The position numbers and the translations under genes were made by a program. A DNA stretch of 45,861 nucleotides from Ochrovirga pacifica (GTDB lineage Bacteria > Bacteroidota > Bacteroidia > Flavobacteriales > Flavobacteriaceae), in the NCBI RefSeq assembly GCF_000220525.1, contig NZ_AFPK01000027.1, forward strand, positions 1 through 45,861, given 5' to 3'. Under the pieces are notes generated by a model. That model did not search any database. It was not told the DNA's origin and saw nothing but the letters and a program-made list of their open reading frames with translations. This document shows positions 29,050 through 37,366 of the stretch, piece after piece (positions within the stretch are counted from its first letter, which is position 1; each line of letters starts with the position of its first letter).

Positions 29050-29085
29050 AAAAAAAACCCTGTGGCAATCACAGGGTTTTAGTTT
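29050..29085 (-). terminator. Intrinsic terminator after rpsU
   Basis: Perfect 11-bp arms AAAACCCTGTG / CACAGGGTTTT with a 5-base loop (29054-29080) followed by Ts on the minus strand. It separates rpsU from the xerC-hpf pair. Confidence 0.85.
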
Positions 29086-29103
29086 TTGAGCAGTTTAAGC
29101 TAA

Positions 29104-29301
29104 TTATGCTTGTTCTGCATTTGTTTTCATACGTTGAACATAAGCTGCTTTGATTCTTTGCTTACGGTTTACAACAGATGGTTTGTTGTATTGTTGACGT
29201 TCACGCAAAGTTTTCATAGTCTTTGTACGGTCAAATTTTCTTTTGAAACGCTTTAAAGCTCTATCAATGTTTTCTCCGTCTTTTACTGGAATGATTAACA
29301 T
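29104..29301 (-). CDS. rpsU: 30S ribosomal protein bS21
   Basis: 65 residues, highly basic, with KDGENIDRALKRFKRKFDRTKTMKTLRERQQY. bS21 lies beside the 3' end of 16S rRNA; in Bacteroidota it helps hide the anti-Shine-Dalgarno sequence. The gene has a strong promoter, a strong Shine-Dalgarno and its own terminator, so it is a single-gene unit probably under self-control. Confidence 0.97.
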   Translation of the reverse strand: MLIIPVKDGENIDRALKRFKRKFDRTKTMKTLRERQQYNKPSVVNRKQRIKAAYVQRMKTNAEQA

Positions 29302-29308
29302 AATTTAG

Positions 29309-29316
29309 CACCTCCC
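29309..29316 (-). promoter_or_regulatory. Strong Shine-Dalgarno of rpsU
   Basis: GGGAGGTG on the minus strand ends 7 bases before the ATG (29301). It contains GGAGGTG, a 7-base match to the 16S anti-Shine-Dalgarno. It is the only such site noticed in the window. In Flavobacterium johnsoniae this site is reported to let bS21-free ribosomes raise bS21 synthesis. Confidence 0.85.
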
Positions 29317-29366
29317 TTCATGTCGTAATATATTTTTAGTGTTTTTTGATTCTTATTTTCGGACTG

Positions 29367-29396
29367 CAAAGATATACAAAATTTACGAAGCTGCAA
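29367..29396 (-). promoter_or_regulatory. Promoter of rpsU
   Basis: TTG (29394-29396), exactly 19 bases, TATCTTTG (29367-29374) on the minus strand; full consensus match, leaving a leader of about 60 bases. Confidence 0.75.
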
Positions 29397-29408
29397 GTAT
29401 AAAAAATA

Positions 29409-29433
29409 TAAAGTTTTTACTCTTACAACTTTA
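29409..29433 (-). terminator. Weak AT-rich hairpin after the acyl-CoA dehydrogenase gene
   Basis: TAAAGTT (29409-29415) and AACTTTA (29427-29433) form a 7-bp stem, followed on the minus strand by TATTTTTT. The stem is weak; it may end the transcript before the rpsU promoter. Confidence 0.35.
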
Positions 29434-29460
29434 AAACATTCACCTTTTTCATCTTAAAAA

Positions 29461-30603
29461 CTAGTCTTTTAATATGTCTCTAGAGATTACCACTTTTTGT
29501 ATTTCCGTTGTTCCTTCGCCTATGGTACACAACTTACTATCTCTAAAAAATTTCTCTACAGGAAAATCCTTGGTATATCCATAACCTCCGTGAATCTGAA
29601 TCGCTTCATTTGCTACCTTAACACATGTTTCAGATGCATACATTTTAGCCATTGCTCCTATAGTTGTCATTCGCTCTCCTAGTTCTTTTTTAGCTGCTGC
29701 TTTGTGTGTTAATAACTCTGATGCTTCTATTTCTGTTGCCATATCGGCCAACTTGAACGAGATTCCTTGGAACGATGAAATTGGTTTTCCAAACTGTATT
29801 CTTTCTTTAGCGTATTTTAAGGCAGCCTGATAAGCTCCTTTTGCAATCCCTAAAGACAAAGCAGCAATAGAAATTCTACCTCCGTCTAATACTTTCATAG
29901 ATTGTACAAAACCTTCTCCAACTTCTCCTAAAATATTTTCTTTTGGAACCCTACAATTATCAAAAATAAGTTCTGCAGTTTCAGAAGCACGCATTCCTAA
30001 TTTGTCTTCTTTTTTTCCTGATGTAAATCCAGGAGTTCCTTTCTCTACCGCAAAAGCTGTCATTCCATGAGAATCTCCTTTTGCTCCTGTTCTTGCAATT
30101 ACAACAGCAATATCTCCGCTTATAGCATGGGTAATAAAATTTTTAGCACCATTTAAAATATACGCTTCTCCATCCAAAACAGCTGTAGTATTCATACCTC
30201 CTGCATCCGATCCTGTATTATGCTCTGTCAACCCCCAAGCTCCAATCCATTCTCCTGTTGCTAATTTCGGCAACCATTTCTTTTTTTGTTCATCGCTAGC
30301 AAACTGCATAATATGCCCTGTACAAAGTGAGTTGTGAGCAGCAACCGACAAACCAATAGCAGGATCTACTTTAGAAATTTCTTCTATCACCGTGATATAT
30401 TCATGATAGGTAAGCCCTGCCCCTCCATAAGTTTCAGGAACTAAAACTCCCATAAACCCCATTTCTCCTAATTTCTTAAACAGTTCTACCGGAAATAATT
30501 GACTCTCATCCCATTGATTAACGTTGGGAGCAATATGAATTTTAGCAAAATCTTTTATGGATTCTGCTATCATTTTTTGGGTTTCGTTTTGCTCAAAGTT
30601 CAT
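29461..30603 (-). CDS. Acyl-CoA dehydrogenase
   Basis: 380 residues, the length of the short/medium-chain type. FAD-binding signatures WGLTEHNTGSDAGGMNT and FITHAISGD are visible. The C-terminal IHGGYGYTKDFPVEKFFRD and IGEGTTEIQ hold the likely catalytic Glu (near 364). It introduces the trans-2 double bond into acyl-CoA in fatty-acid or branched-chain amino-acid degradation; chain length is not decided by sequence alone. A CAAATATA sequence at 30637-30644, inside the preceding gene, could be its own -7 box on the minus strand. Neighbours give no pathway hint. Confidence 0.93.
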   Translation of the reverse strand: MNFEQNETQKMIAESIKDFAKIHIAPNVNQWDESQLFPVELFKKLGEMGFMGVLVPETYGGAGLTYHEYITVIEEISKVDPAIGLSVAAHNSLCTGHIMQFASDEQKKKWLPKLATGEWIGAWGLTEHNTGSDAGGMNTTAVLDGEAYILNGAKNFITHAISGDIAVVIARTGAKGDSHGMTAFAVEKGTPGFTSGKKEDKLGMRASETAELIFDNCRVPKENILGEVGEGFVQSMKVLDGGRISIAALSLGIAKGAYQAALKYAKERIQFGKPISSFQGISFKLADMATEIEASELLTHKAAAKKELGERMTTIGAMAKMYASETCVKVANEAIQIHGGYGYTKDFPVEKFFRDSKLCTIGEGTTEIQKVVISRDILKD

Positions 30604-30624
30604 TCAAAAAAAGTTTTAGCTGTT

Positions 30625-31476
30625 TTAATGAGCGTGCAAATATAAACTTATTAACTCATATTTGTCCACTGGAAAATCTCTTATTGTTTTTAACTCTGCT
30701 AAGTTCTTAATTTCCCCCACTTTGCTTCTATAGATTACTATAGATTTTGCTTGTTTATAATTTATATAAACTATGCCTTTTAACTCATCTAACGTAGCCA
30801 GATTTACATCTATTTTTTGGATTTCTGGAGCAGAAAGCACTCTAAACTCTTTCTGAAGATTAACCAGAACCTCTTCTGGAATTCCCCAAACTTCTTTTAA
30901 CTGAGCATCTGATGCAAAACCACCCAATAAGTTTCTATATTTAATAAGAGTAGCAGCTCTTTTTTCTCCGATTCCACTTATTTTTTTAAGATCATTTGTG
31001 GTTGCTTTGTTAATATCTTTTAAAACAACCTTATTTTTTATATGTTTCTTAGGCTTATCTCTTTTAATTGTCTTTTTGTTTTTTACCCAGTCTGGGAATT
31101 TAAAATACGGAGTGAGTTCTTTTAATAATGAATCTGAAATTTGAGTAATTTCCTGAAACTCTTTCCCAGAATTCACGTATTTCCCTTTTTGTCGATAAGC
31201 AAACAATCTATCTATCTGTTTGGCAGAAATTCCTAATTGGTATGCTTTGTAATCAGAAATATAATTGGGGTTAAAAGTGTAACGTTTTGGTTCTGCAGCT
31301 TGTTTCCTTAATTGATGTATTTCCTGTTGTAGTTCTTGGGTTATTACCATACTTGATTGTTCCTTTCTTGAAAAGGAATACAGCCATATAAATAGCTGTA
31401 ATAGCAAAATCAAAAAAGCCAACGCAAAAATTCCATTGCGTTGACTTTTTGTATACTTTATTAAACTTCTTTTCAT
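30625..31476 (-). CDS. Membrane-anchored helix-hairpin-helix (ComEA-like) protein
   Basis: 283 residues. One transmembrane segment near the N-terminus (GIFALAFLILLLQLFIWLY) anchors it with the rest outside. Three ComEA-like units follow: around ISDYKAYQLGISAKQIDRLF, INKATTNDLKKISGIGEKRA and VNLATLDELKGIVYINYKQA. The middle unit has the best HhH hairpin (ISGIGEKRAATLIKYR). ComEA-type proteins bind DNA during uptake, so competence or surface DNA binding is possible but not shown. The start codon is buried in a 12-bp inverted repeat. It follows the AGCS transporter gene by 26 bases. Confidence 0.8.
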   Translation of the reverse strand: MKRSLIKYTKSQRNGIFALAFLILLLQLFIWLYSFSRKEQSSMVITQELQQEIHQLRKQAAEPKRYTFNPNYISDYKAYQLGISAKQIDRLFAYRQKGKYVNSGKEFQEITQISDSLLKELTPYFKFPDWVKNKKTIKRDKPKKHIKNKVVLKDINKATTNDLKKISGIGEKRAATLIKYRNLLGGFASDAQLKEVWGIPEEVLVNLQKEFRVLSAPEIQKIDVNLATLDELKGIVYINYKQAKSIVIYRSKVGEIKNLAELKTIRDFPVDKYELISLYLHAH

Positions 31477-31497
31477 AACTTTTGTAAGTTATGAAAA
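31470..31497 (-). repeat. 12-bp perfect hairpin covering the start codon of the HhH gene
   Basis: TTTTCATAACTT (31470-31481) and AAGTTATGAAAA (31486-31497) pair perfectly around a 4-base loop. The ATG of the HhH gene (31474-31476) lies inside the 3' arm on the minus strand. It could limit initiation or act as a weak terminator after the transporter gene. Confidence 0.6.
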
Positions 31498-31502
31498 TTT
31501 CA

Positions 31503-33125
31503 TCAATCTTCTACTTTGTGTTTGATTGCTGTTAAATATCGTTTAATTTCATGACGTACTTTAGGGGCTAAAATCACCAAACCTATTACATTGGGAAACA
31601 CCATGGCAAAAATCATGGAATCTGAAAACTCTACCACTGAGTTTAACGAAGAAGAGGCTCCTACAATAATTACCAATAAGAACAATACTTTATAAGTTAT
31701 ATCTGCTACTTTCCCCTTTCCAAACAAATAGCTCCATCCTTGAATTCCGTAATAAGACCAAGACAACATCGTAGAAAAAGCAAATAAAATTACCGCAACC
31801 GTTAGTACAATAGAAAAATTAGGAATTGAAGAGTCAAAAGCAGCAGAAGTTAAATCTACCCCTCCTAATTGCTCTCCTGTTCCGTTCATTATTACATTAC
31901 TTCCTTCAAGTTTTCCGTATTCAAACAAATTGCTTTTTAAATTGGTTATTACAATAACCAAAGCGGTCATTGTACAAATAACTACTGTATCTACAAAAGG
32001 ACCTATACTTGCTACAATCCCTTCACTTGCCGGAAATTTTGTCTTTACAGCTGCATGGGCAATCGATGCAGATCCTACTCCGGCTTCATTAGAAAAGGCT
32101 GCTCTTTGAAAACCTACAATCATCACTCCTACAAAACCTCCTAATAAAGAACTACTATCAAACGCTCCTTGCCATATTTGCAATGCTGCATCAGGAATCA
32201 TTTCAAAGTTTTTAAAGATGATGATTAACGAAGCTCCAACAAATAAAATTCCCATAAAGGGAACTACTTTTTCGGTTACTTGGCCAATCCTTTTAATACC
32301 TCCAATAATTACAATCCCTACCAAAACAGCTAAAAATACTCCAAAAAAGAATCCAGACTTCATTCCTGTAAGAGACATAAACTGTGCTGTTGCTTGATTG
32401 GATTGAAACATATTTCCACCTCCAAAAGAACCTCCTACAACAAAAACTGCATACATACCTGCCAATACTTTTCCTAATTTGGCTAAGTTTTTTTCTGCCA
32501 GTCCTTTTCTTAAGTAATACATAGGACCTCCGTATATTTTACCTTCATCACTTACCTCTCTGTACTTTACTCCCAAAGTAGCTTCAACAAGTTTGGTAGA
32601 CATTCCTAAAAATCCAGCTAAAATCATCCAAATAATTGCTCCTGGCCCTCCTAAGGCAATGGCAACAGCAACCCCAGCAATGTTTCCTAGCCCTACGGTT
32701 GCAGACAAAGCAGCTGTTAAAGCTTGAAAATGAGTAACCACTCCAATAACAGGAGTTGTTTCTCTTTCTTTGTCAGAATCTGCTACGTCTTTAATTTTTT
32801 CGATAGAATCTCCTTCTTCAAAAGCATGATCTATTTCATCATAATCTCCTTTGGTGGCTTTAAAAGCTACTTTTAACAAACGGATATTTGCAAACTTAAA
32901 GTACAAGGTAAAAAACAGGGCTCCTACCAGTAAAATAATCAAAACAATAGGAACTGTTTTTGGTCCAATCTGAATGTCGTAGAACACTATTTGTGTAACT
33001 ACATGAGATATGGGCTGAAACTTTTCTTCAATTAACTCATCAATAGAGGCAAAAGAAAATGTTGGAAAAATTACCATCAAAAATCCGACGATGGTTTGTA
33101 CTTTTTTACGAATTGTTTTACTCAT
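31503..33125 (-). CDS. Sodium/alanine symporter family (AGCS) transporter
   Basis: 540 residues from the chosen start MSKTIRKKVQTIVGF at 33125, whose first bases overlap the preceding RCK gene's stop (ATGAGTAA). About ten hydrophobic segments. AGCS signatures include GLGNIAGVAVAIALGGPGAIIWMILAGF in part, YGGPMYYLRKGL and RAAFSNEAGVGSASIAHAA. It takes up alanine, glycine or a similar amino acid with sodium. The N-terminal hydrophobic stretch before FASIDELIEEKF could be a signal-like segment. A start at 33170 would add 15 non-hydrophobic residues and overlap RCK further. Confidence 0.9.
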   Translation of the reverse strand: MSKTIRKKVQTIVGFLMVIFPTFSFASIDELIEEKFQPISHVVTQIVFYDIQIGPKTVPIVLIILLVGALFFTLYFKFANIRLLKVAFKATKGDYDEIDHAFEEGDSIEKIKDVADSDKERETTPVIGVVTHFQALTAALSATVGLGNIAGVAVAIALGGPGAIIWMILAGFLGMSTKLVEATLGVKYREVSDEGKIYGGPMYYLRKGLAEKNLAKLGKVLAGMYAVFVVGGSFGGGNMFQSNQATAQFMSLTGMKSGFFFGVFLAVLVGIVIIGGIKRIGQVTEKVVPFMGILFVGASLIIIFKNFEMIPDAALQIWQGAFDSSSLLGGFVGVMIVGFQRAAFSNEAGVGSASIAHAAVKTKFPASEGIVASIGPFVDTVVICTMTALVIVITNLKSNLFEYGKLEGSNVIMNGTGEQLGGVDLTSAAFDSSIPNFSIVLTVAVILFAFSTMLSWSYYGIQGWSYLFGKGKVADITYKVLFLLVIIVGASSSLNSVVEFSDSMIFAMVFPNVIGLVILAPKVRHEIKRYLTAIKHKVED

Positions 33126-33801
33126 AAACTTCTTTAAATTTTTTAATTTGTTCAGGTCTTCCCAGTACAATGAGTTTGCAGTGGGGTTCCAAAATAGTTT
33201 TAGACGATGGGTTTACTATATACTCATCTTTTTGAGTGATAAAACCAATTACATTACAACCAGAGTTTCTTCTAACATCTAGGTCACTAATCGACTTCAT
33301 CATATATTCATTAGGCAATTCTTCTACGGAAATTTCTTCTAAAAACGCATTGTTTTCTCCTTCTGCACTTAATCTATCTACAAACTTTACCAAATCTGGG
33401 GTTACTAACAAAGAGGCCATATGCTCTCCTCCTAACCGATCGGGCATAATTACATTGTTTGCTCCAGCTATTTTTAACTTTTCTACAGATTGATCGCTGC
33501 TAGACCTGCTTACAATGTTTAGTTTAGGATTGATTTGTCTTGCAGATAGTACAATATACACATTATTAGCATCTGAGGACGAAGCTGCAATTAAATGACT
33601 TGCTTTTTCTATTCCTGCATTTTGTAAAATTTCATCATTGGTTGCATCTCCTTTAATAATGGTTAAATTAGGATCGATAATACCATCTAAAATGGTTTCT
33701 TCTTTTTCGATAACCACACAGGTAATGTTAAATTTTTTTAGTTTTTCGTAGGCTTGTCTTCCGTTTCTACCAAAACCACAAATAATGGTATGTCCTTCCA
33801 T
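33118..33801 (-). CDS. RCK (TrkA-N/TrkA-C) regulatory part of a potassium channel
   Basis: 227 residues. The Rossmann-type RCK-N domain starts with HTIICGFGRNGRQAYEKL (GxGxxG nucleotide motif), and acid E32-type residue in CVVIEKEE; RCK-C follows with IGFITQKDEYIVNPSSKTI. It is the cytoplasmic gating ring of MthK-like channels. The pore gene ends 14 bases upstream in another reading frame. Adding one A to the A10 run (33819-33828) would fuse the two through AKKKIKKISKMEGH. Its ATG corresponds to the internal start Met107 of MthK, which also yields free RCK. Confidence 0.9.
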   Translation of the reverse strand: MEGHTIICGFGRNGRQAYEKLKKFNITCVVIEKEETILDGIIDPNLTIIKGDATNDEILQNAGIEKASHLIAASSSDANNVYIVLSARQINPKLNIVSRSSSDQSVEKLKIAGANNVIMPDRLGGEHMASLLVTPDLVKFVDRLSAEGENNAFLEEISVEELPNEYMMKSISDLDVRRNSGCNVIGFITQKDEYIVNPSSKTILEPHCKLIVLGRPEQIKKFKEVYE

Positions 33802-33815
33802 TTTAGAAATCTTTT

Positions 33816-34109
33816 TTATTTTTTTTTTGCTCGGTAGGCTTGGGCCAATATTTCATTAGAAAAAAACTCCGAAATGGTAGTTACCAAATATCCGTATGCT
33901 ACAATACTAATCAGCAATAAAAAAATGGTAAACAATTTACCACTTTCATCTAAAGGTTGTACTTCTCCAAAACCTACAGTAGTTACTGTAATAATGGTCA
34001 TAAAAAAAGCATCTAACACGGTGTAATTAAACGCGATGGTAAAACCTATTGTTCCTATAATAAGAACAATCGCAAATAAAAACAAGCCTTTAAAAATTTT
34101 ACTTAGCAT
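33816..34109 (-). CDS. Two-transmembrane potassium-channel pore (Ion_trans_2), frameshifted from RCK
   Basis: 97 residues. TM1 (GLFLFAIVLIIGTIGFTIAF), pore helix and selectivity filter TVTTVGFGEVQP, then TM2 (LFTIFLLLISIVAYGYLVTTI). The TVGFG filter indicates potassium. It stops at TAA directly after an A10 run encoding KKK, whereas related channels continue into RCK. So this is either a truncated reading of a fused gene, an error in the run, or a product made by slippage. Alone it could still form a small KcsA-like tetramer. Confidence 0.88.
   Translation of the reverse strand: MLSKIFKGLFLFAIVLIIGTIGFTIAFNYTVLDAFFMTIITVTTVGFGEVQPLDESGKLFTIFLLLISIVAYGYLVTTISEFFSNEILAQAYRAKKK
33819..33828 (-). 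repeat. A10 homopolymer at the pore/RCK junction
   Basis: On the minus strand GC-A10-T-A6-G. Ten As end the pore frame at TAA; eleven would keep pore and RCK in one frame. Such a run favours polymerase or ribosome slippage, replication slippage and sequencing error. Confidence 0.85.
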
Positions 34110-34117
34110 ATCGCTTT

Positions 34118-34345
34118 TTACAGATCAAAAACTGAGGTTCTTTTGGTGCGAATCATATCTTTTAATTTTAATAAAAAAGCTAAGGTTAAATACAATCCAA
34201 ACGTAGCTCCTAGGGTTACAAAAGATATGTACACAAAAAACAACCGCACGTTTACAGTTCTTATTCCTAATCGGTCTGCCAATCTTGATGAAACATCAAA
34301 ACCGTAACGCTCAAAAAAATAACGAATTTTATCAATCCAATTCAT
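34118..34345 (-). CDS. Small PspC-domain membrane protein
   Basis: 75 residues from the ATG at 34345 (MNWIDKIRYFFERYGF); a TTG start at 34357 would add four residues. The central part RLADRLGIRTVNVRLFFVYISFVTLGATFGLYLTLAFLL, cited in pieces as DRLGIRTVNVRL and a hydrophobic segment, matches the PspC pattern. PspC-like proteins sit in the inner membrane in envelope-stress responses. It lies 8 bases before the channel pore gene and heads this operon. Confidence 0.75.
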   Translation of the reverse strand: MNWIDKIRYFFERYGFDVSSRLADRLGIRTVNVRLFFVYISFVTLGATFGLYLTLAFLLKLKDMIRTKRTSVFDL

Positions 34346-34502
34346 CTCAAAATTCAATATGTGGCAAGATACTAAATTGACTTTACTTTTGTAAATTCCG
34401 CTTTGTTAAATCTAACCAATCAGCAAAACTAAACCAATTAATAGTTTTAAAAACACTTAAAAACTATATTTACATCCCTTAAAAAACAGTTTTAATTACA
34501 GT

Positions 34503-36608
34503 ATGGATTATTCGTCTTTGGTAGCACAATTTACCCAAATTTCTGACAAACAAGTTCGCGTTGTTTTGAACCTTTTAAATGATGGGGCTACAATTCCTTT
34601 TGTGGCCCGTTACAGAAAAGATCAAACAGGAGGTTTAGAAGATCATGAAATCTTTGGCATTCAGAAACAACATGAGCTGGTACAAGATCTTATTAAAAGA
34701 AAAGAATACATTATTCAAAGCCTGACAGCACAAAAAATTAACGAGAGTACATTGTTAGCCAAAATTAATGCTTGTTGGGATAAAAAAGAATTAGAAGATT
34801 TGTTTTTGCCTTACAAAAGCAAACGCAAAACCAAAGCCAGTGTAGCACGTGAAAATGGTTTGGAAGGCTTAGCCAAAATCATCATGTCTCAAAATAATTA
34901 CAGTCTTAATGTTAACAAATTTGTGAAAGGCAGTATTGCAAATAACGAAGAAGCTATACAAGGAGCGTTAGACATTATTGTAGAATGGGTTACAGAGCAT
35001 GTGTACAGTAGAAATCAACTAAGGCGATTGTTTGTTAGAGAAGGACTATTGTTTAGCAAACTAAAAAAAGGAAAAGAAACTGAGGCTCAGACTTACAAAA
35101 CCTATTTTGATTTTGAACAAAAAGCCACCAAGGTGCCATCTCATCGCATTTTAGCCATTTTAAGAGGAACCGAAGAAGGATTGCTGAGTTCTGGAATTAC
35201 TGTAGACAAAACCACTACCATAGCTCAATTAGAAAGAAATTTTGTAAAAGGAAACAGTGAATCTTCTGAATTGATACAACAAGCTTTACAAACTGCCTAT
35301 AACAAAAGTTTAAAACCTGCTTTAGAAAAAGAATTGCTTAAAGAACTTAAACAAAAGGCAGATGCAGATGCCGTACAAGTTTTTTCTAAAAACCTAGAGC
35401 AATTATTGTTAGCGGCTCCTGTAGGTAAAAAGAAAACACTTGCCATTGACCCTGGGTTTAAAACAGGTTGCAAGGTGGTTTGCTTAAATACCCAAGGAGA
35501 TTTGTTAGAAGATACTGTTGTTTATCCACATCCTCCGCAACATCAAACACATAAAACTATAGCTACTTTAACTCATTTGGTAAACAAGCACCAAATAGAA
35601 GTTATTGCCATAGGAAATGGAACAGCGGGTAGAGAAACTGAAAGTTTGGTAAAATCAATTCGTTTTGAGCATTCTGTTGAAATTTATATGGTGAATGAAG
35701 ACGGTGCTTCTATCTATTCTGCTTCAGCAATTGGAAGAGAAGAGTTTCCTGAGCACGACATTACCGTACGTGGTGCTGTAAGTATAGGACGTAGGTTGAT
35801 GGATCCATTGGCAGAATTGGTAAAAATAGATCCAAAATCTTTGGGCGTGGGTCAATACCAACATGATGTAGATCAAAGCATGCTAAAAAAAGAGTTGGAT
35901 CATATCGTAGAAAAATGTGTAAACAAAGTTGGTGTTCAACTGAATACTGCTAGTAAATATTTATTGCAATACATTGCAGGTATTGGCTCTGGTTTGGCTC
36001 AGAATATTGTTGATTATAGGAAAGAAAATGGAATGTTTACCAACATCAATCAACTAAAAAAAGTACCTCGTTTAGGAAACAAAGCTTTTGAACAATGCGC
36101 TGGTTTTTTACGAGTGCAAGGCAATCAACCTTTAGACAATACTGGAGTTCACCCAGAACTATACAAAGAAACCGAACTGATAGCCAAACAGTTAAAAATA
36201 TCTGTAAAAGAAATGATTGGAAACCAAAGTATTTTGTCTTTGACTAAAGATATTTATTTACAAGAGAAACTTGGAAAATTGACTTTAATCGATTTACTGA
36301 ACGAATTGGCTAAACCGAACCAAGACCCTAGAAAACAAGAAGATCAATTAAGCTTTGATAAAAACATTACCCATATTGAAAATTTACACGAAGGAATGAT
36401 TCTACAGGGGCAAGTAACCAATATTACCAATTTTGGTGCTTTTGTAGATTTGGGAATTAAGGAAAATGGGTTGATTCATATTTCTCAAATTACAGATCGA
36501 TACATTTCATCTCCTAATGATGTGTTGCATCTAAATCAGGTGGTAAAAGTAAAAATTCTGCAACTAGATGTAAGCAACAAACGTATAGGATTAACAATGA
36601 AAATATAA
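34503..36608 (+). CDS. tex: Tex-family transcription accessory protein
   Basis: 701 residues. The N-terminal Tex helical region (IPFVARYRKDQTGGLEDHEI), the RNase H-like YqgF domain (LAIDPGFKTGCKVVCL), tandem helix-hairpin-helix (LLQYIAGIGSGLAQNIVDYR) and a C-terminal S1 RNA-binding domain (LHEGMILQGQVTNITNFGAF onward) are in the family order. Tex resembles eukaryotic Spt6 and binds nucleic acid near transcription or translation. It is divergent from the PspC-channel operon over a 157-base spacer. Confidence 0.95.
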   Translation: MDYSSLVAQFTQISDKQVRVVLNLLNDGATIPFVARYRKDQTGGLEDHEIFGIQKQHELVQDLIKRKEYIIQSLTAQKINESTLLAKINACWDKKELEDLFLPYKSKRKTKASVARENGLEGLAKIIMSQNNYSLNVNKFVKGSIANNEEAIQGALDIIVEWVTEHVYSRNQLRRLFVREGLLFSKLKKGKETEAQTYKTYFDFEQKATKVPSHRILAILRGTEEGLLSSGITVDKTTTIAQLERNFVKGNSESSELIQQALQTAYNKSLKPALEKELLKELKQKADADAVQVFSKNLEQLLLAAPVGKKKTLAIDPGFKTGCKVVCLNTQGDLLEDTVVYPHPPQHQTHKTIATLTHLVNKHQIEVIAIGNGTAGRETESLVKSIRFEHSVEIYMVNEDGASIYSASAIGREEFPEHDITVRGAVSIGRRLMDPLAELVKIDPKSLGVGQYQHDVDQSMLKKELDHIVEKCVNKVGVQLNTASKYLLQYIAGIGSGLAQNIVDYRKENGMFTNINQLKKVPRLGNKAFEQCAGFLRVQGNQPLDNTGVHPELYKETELIAKQLKISVKEMIGNQSILSLTKDIYLQEKLGKLTLIDLLNELAKPNQDPRKQEDQLSFDKNITHIENLHEGMILQGQVTNITNFGAFVDLGIKENGLIHISQITDRYISSPNDVLHLNQVVKVKILQLDVSNKRIGLTMKI

Positions 36609-36678
36609 TGAGTTCGACTTAGAAACTAGAAATCAAGAAACTTGAATCAACAACGCTTATCTTCGTAAAAAATCAATT

Positions 36679-37365
36679 ATGAAAAACTTAGTAGTACTTA
36701 CAGGAGCAGGAATTAGTGCCGAAAGCGGAGTAAAAACGTTTAGAGACCATAATGGATTGTGGGAAAACCATAATGTAATGGATGTGGCTTCTATTGATGG
36801 TTGGCATAGAAACCCAGAATTGGTGTTGGACTTTTACAATCAACGAAGATCAAAAGCAGCAAGCGTTTTTCCCAATAAAGCACATACTTATTTAGCCTTA
36901 TTACAAAAACAGTTCAATGTAACTATAATTACTCAGAATGTAGATGACTTGCACGAACGTAGTGGTAGTAAAAACGTAATCCATTTACACGGAAAACTCT
37001 CCGAAGTAAAAAGCTTTAACAACCCAGCTTATATAAAAGATATTGGTGGTGATAAAATACAGTTAGGCGATTTTTGCCCAGAAGGACATCAACTTAGACC
37101 TAATATTGTTTGGTTTGGTGAAGAAGTACCTATGCTAAACAAAGCTGCTGAAATTTGTGAAACTGCTGATGTTTTTGTGATTATTGGTACCAGTTTACAA
37201 GTATACCCTGCTGCAGGACTGATTTACAACGTCCCCAAAAATACTCCGGTATTTATTATCGATCCAAAAGTAGATGAAATAGAGGTACCCAAACATTATA
37301 CTTGTATACAAGAATCTGCTGTAAAAGGAGTAAAAATTTTAGAACAACACTTAAAAGCTTTGTAA
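36679..37365 (+). CDS. cobB: CobB-like sirtuin (NAD-dependent protein deacylase)
   Basis: 228 residues. NAD motifs GAGISAESGVKTFRD and TQNVDDLHERSG, the catalytic His in NVIHLHG and IIGTSLQVYPAAG are complete. YNQR (after PELVLDF) matches the Tyr-x-x-Arg of class III enzymes that remove succinyl and similar acyl groups. The zinc module normally carries four cysteines; here the corresponding stretch to FGEEVP has only one, in GDFCPEGHQL. So the module is reduced and may not bind zinc. Its stop is one base from the following DUF1853 gene, indicating one operon. Confidence 0.9.
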   Translation: MKNLVVLTGAGISAESGVKTFRDHNGLWENHNVMDVASIDGWHRNPELVLDFYNQRRSKAASVFPNKAHTYLALLQKQFNVTIITQNVDDLHERSGSKNVIHLHGKLSEVKSFNNPAYIKDIGGDKIQLGDFCPEGHQLRPNIVWFGEEVPMLNKAAEICETADVFVIIGTSLQVYPAAGLIYNVPKNTPVFIIDPKVDEIEVPKHYTCIQESAVKGVKILEQHLKAL

Positions 37366-37366
37366 A

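Noticed and set aside
36609..36678. Repetitive-looking stretch before the sirtuin (AGAAACTAGAAATCAAGAAACTTG-like words)
   Set aside because: The words are imperfect and short, with no symmetric or tandem unit long enough to call a repeat.
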